Source: Deltaproteobacteria bacterium (GTDB lineage Bacteria > Myxococcota > Myxococcia > Myxococcales > Myxococcaceae). From it: a DNA stretch of 7,347 nucleotides. The notes under the pieces were generated by a model, which did no database searches, was not told the origin of the DNA, and saw only the letters and a list, made by a program, of their open reading frames with translations. How positions within the stretch are numbered: position 1 is the first letter of the stretch; every line of letters begins with the position of its first letter. The stretch is from positions 1 to 7,347 of the forward strand of contig VGRA01000126.1 of assembly GCA_016875515.1 (NCBI GenBank). Direction: 5' to 3'. Positions 6,184-7,347 of the stretch are shown piece after piece. The position numbers and the translations under genes were made by a program.

Positions 6184-6951
6184 ATGGATGGAGCCTTCCG
6201 AGGACAGCAGGCGCTGGTGACGGGCAGCAGCCGGGGCATTGGCCGCGCGGTGGCGGAGCGGCTGCTCCGGGCGGGGGCGGAGTTGTGCCTTTGCGCGCGC
6301 GGGGAGGCGGAGCTGGCCTCCACCGCCGCGGCGCTCTCGGGGCTGGGCCGAGTGGCGCACGTGGCGGCAGACGTGGCCACGCCGGAGGGGGCCGCACGCG
6401 CGGTGGCCCACGCGGTGGCGGCTCTGGGCGGCGTGCGGCTGCTCGTCAACAACGTGGGGGGCAGCCGCGGCACGGGGGCGCTGGACGAGGTGTCCGGGAC
6501 GGACTTCGCCTCAGTGGTGGACCTGAACCTGCTCTCTGCCGCCTACGTCAGCCAGCACGCGGTGGCGTGGATGAAGGCCAACGGGGGCGGCGCCATCGTC
6601 CACGTGTCCTCCGTGTACGGGCGCGAGTACGCCCGCAGCGCGGCCTACTCCGCGGCCAAGGCGGGAGTGGTGGCGCTGGGCAAGGAGATGGCGGTGGACC
6701 TGGCCCGCCACGCCATCCGCGTCAACACCGTGGCCCCCGGCTCCATCCTGTTCCCGGGAGGAAGCTGGGACCGCCGGATGAAGAAGGACCCGGCCGCCAT
6801 CGAGCGGATGCTGGAGACGGAGCTGCCCTTCCACCGCTTCGGCCGCCCGGAGGAGGTGGCCGAGGTGGTGGCCTTCCTGCTCTCTCCCGCCGCCTCGTGG
6901 GTCAGCGGCGCCTGCGTGCCGGTGGACGGGGCGCAGGGGCGGGCGTTCTGA
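6184..6951 (+). CDS. SDR-family NAD(P)-dependent oxidoreductase
   Basis: A 255-residue classical short-chain dehydrogenase/reductase, at the usual family length. The cofactor motif TGSSRGIG is at 13-20, Asp63 follows the third strand, NNVG (usually NNAG) is at 89-92, and the catalytic set is Asn115, Ser143, Tyr155 and Lys159 (YSAAK). The cofactor-clasp region VAPGSI is at 183-188, and the C-terminus has the usual VSGACVPVDGA. Arg17 in the glycine loop and Arg39 after strand 2 suggest NADP(H) preference. It is closest in feel to FabG-like 3-oxoacyl reductases and sugar/alcohol dehydrogenases; the substrate cannot be read from sequence. It is a cytoplasmic enzyme, transcribed away from the envelope pair. 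The ATG at 6184 is chosen because the Rossmann strand begins 9 residues later. The nearest purine run (GGAAG) is 16 nt upstream, too far for a standard ribosome binding site. Confidence 0.93.
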   Translation: MDGAFRGQQALVTGSSRGIGRAVAERLLRAGAELCLCARGEAELASTAAALSGLGRVAHVAADVATPEGAARAVAHAVAALGGVRLLVNNVGGSRGTGALDEVSGTDFASVVDLNLLSAAYVSQHAVAWMKANGGGAIVHVSSVYGREYARSAAYSAAKAGVVALGKEMAVDLARHAIRVNTVAPGSILFPGGSWDRRMKKDPAAIERMLETELPFHRFGRPEEVAEVVAFLLSPAASWVSGACVPVDGAQGRAF

Positions 6952-7141
6952 AGCCGGACCGCCCGCTCCCCGGAAGCGTCTGCCTCAACGGACGCCTGCC
7001 GCACGTGGCGGCAGCCGGGCGGACCGGCGCGCGGTCCCCGGGTACCTCGGGGCGCAGCCCAGGTCCGCACGGCGGCGGCGCGGCAGCCGGGCACCGGCCC
7101 TGAACTTTTGAGGCCGTCACGGGCGGGGGAGAGTGGCTCAC
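6952..7141. other. GC-rich spacer with tandem hairpins and a direct repeat
   Basis: These 190 bp lie between the SDR stop and the next start. Two potential hairpins abut: GCGTC (6976-6980) with GACGC (6991-6995), then CTGCCGC (6996-7002) with GCGGCAG (7008-7014) around a 5-nt loop. Neither is followed by a T-run, so termination of the SDR transcript is possible but not proven. GCGGCAGCCGGGC occurs at 7008-7020 and again at 7080-7092, each followed by ACCGG (offset by 2 bp). No convincing promoter or coding frame was seen. Confidence 0.5.
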
Positions 7142-7347
7142 GTGAACGCCGCAAGGCCTGCCCTCTACCTGTTGTTCCTCGCTTCCGGCGCGGCCGGGCT
7201 CGCCCACCAGGTGCTGTGGGCGCGGCGATTCGGGGCGCTGTTCGGCAGCGCCGCGGGCGGGGCCGCGCTCGTCACGGCGCTCTTCATGGCGGGGCTGGGG
7301 CTGGGCGCGCGGTGGGGTGGCGCTTGGGCGGACCGGCTGCACGCCCG
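7142..7347 (+). CDS. N-terminus of a membrane protein of the fused MFS/spermidine-synthase type, partial
   Basis: Only the first 68 codons are in the window. After MNAARPA come two hydrophobic stretches: LYLLFLASGAAGLAHQVLW (residues 8-26) and a Gly/Ala-rich helix ending LGLGARWGGAWADRL. The pattern FLASGAAGLxxxVLWARR-GxLFGS, then FMAGLGLG, then GG-ADR matches the N-terminal membrane part of proteins annotated as fused MFS/spermidine synthase, in which a C-terminal polyamine-synthase-like methyltransferase fold usually follows. That part is off the right edge. GTG at 7142 is preferred because GGGGAG lies 10 nt upstream. GTG at 7133 is in frame but sits too close to that purine run. An in-frame TGA at 7109 rules out any longer start. 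Confidence 0.75.
   Translation, partial: MNAARPALYLLFLASGAAGLAHQVLWARRFGALFGSAAGGAALVTALFMAGLGLGARWGGAWADRLHA

Overview
This high-GC (roughly 70%) bacterial window looks myxobacterial (Myxococcota). The inference rests on strong G/C bias at third codon positions, GTG starts, a MopE-motif cysteine-rich lipoprotein, a PEGA-like secreted protein with a C-terminal membrane hairpin, and an F0 ATP synthase cluster that has no F1 genes beside it. The species cannot be named from the sequence alone.

Layout, reading the minus strand in its transcription direction (right to left): a secreted/membrane-anchored PEGA-like protein (6132-5170) overlaps by 4 bp a MopE-motif lipoprotein (5173-3755). After 44 bp the F0 operon follows: atpZ-like (3710-3459), atpI-like (3462-3076), atpB subunit a (3076-1874), atpE subunit c (1752-1534), atpF subunit b (1443-916), then ychF (892 to beyond base 1, C-terminus missing). 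The first three atp genes are joined by start/stop overlaps. The two gaps flanking atpE each carry a potential hairpin. Reading right from a 51-bp divergent gap, the plus strand has an SDR oxidoreductase (6184-6951), a 190-bp GC-rich spacer with hairpins and a direct repeat, and the first 68 codons of a membrane protein of the MFS/spermidine-synthase type.

Together atpZ-I-B-E-F encode the whole membrane rotor/stator part of a proton-type F-ATP synthase plus two assembly or accessory membrane proteins. Subunits alpha, beta, gamma, delta and epsilon must lie elsewhere. The most unusual element is subunit a: it is 400 residues long, with a signal peptide, a cysteine-rich exported N-terminal region (8 Cys before the first core helix) and a histidine-rich C-terminal tail. 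No mobile element, CRISPR, tRNA or rRNA was seen. Nothing here amounts to a clear new multi-gene system; the subunit a extension is the best candidate for new biology.
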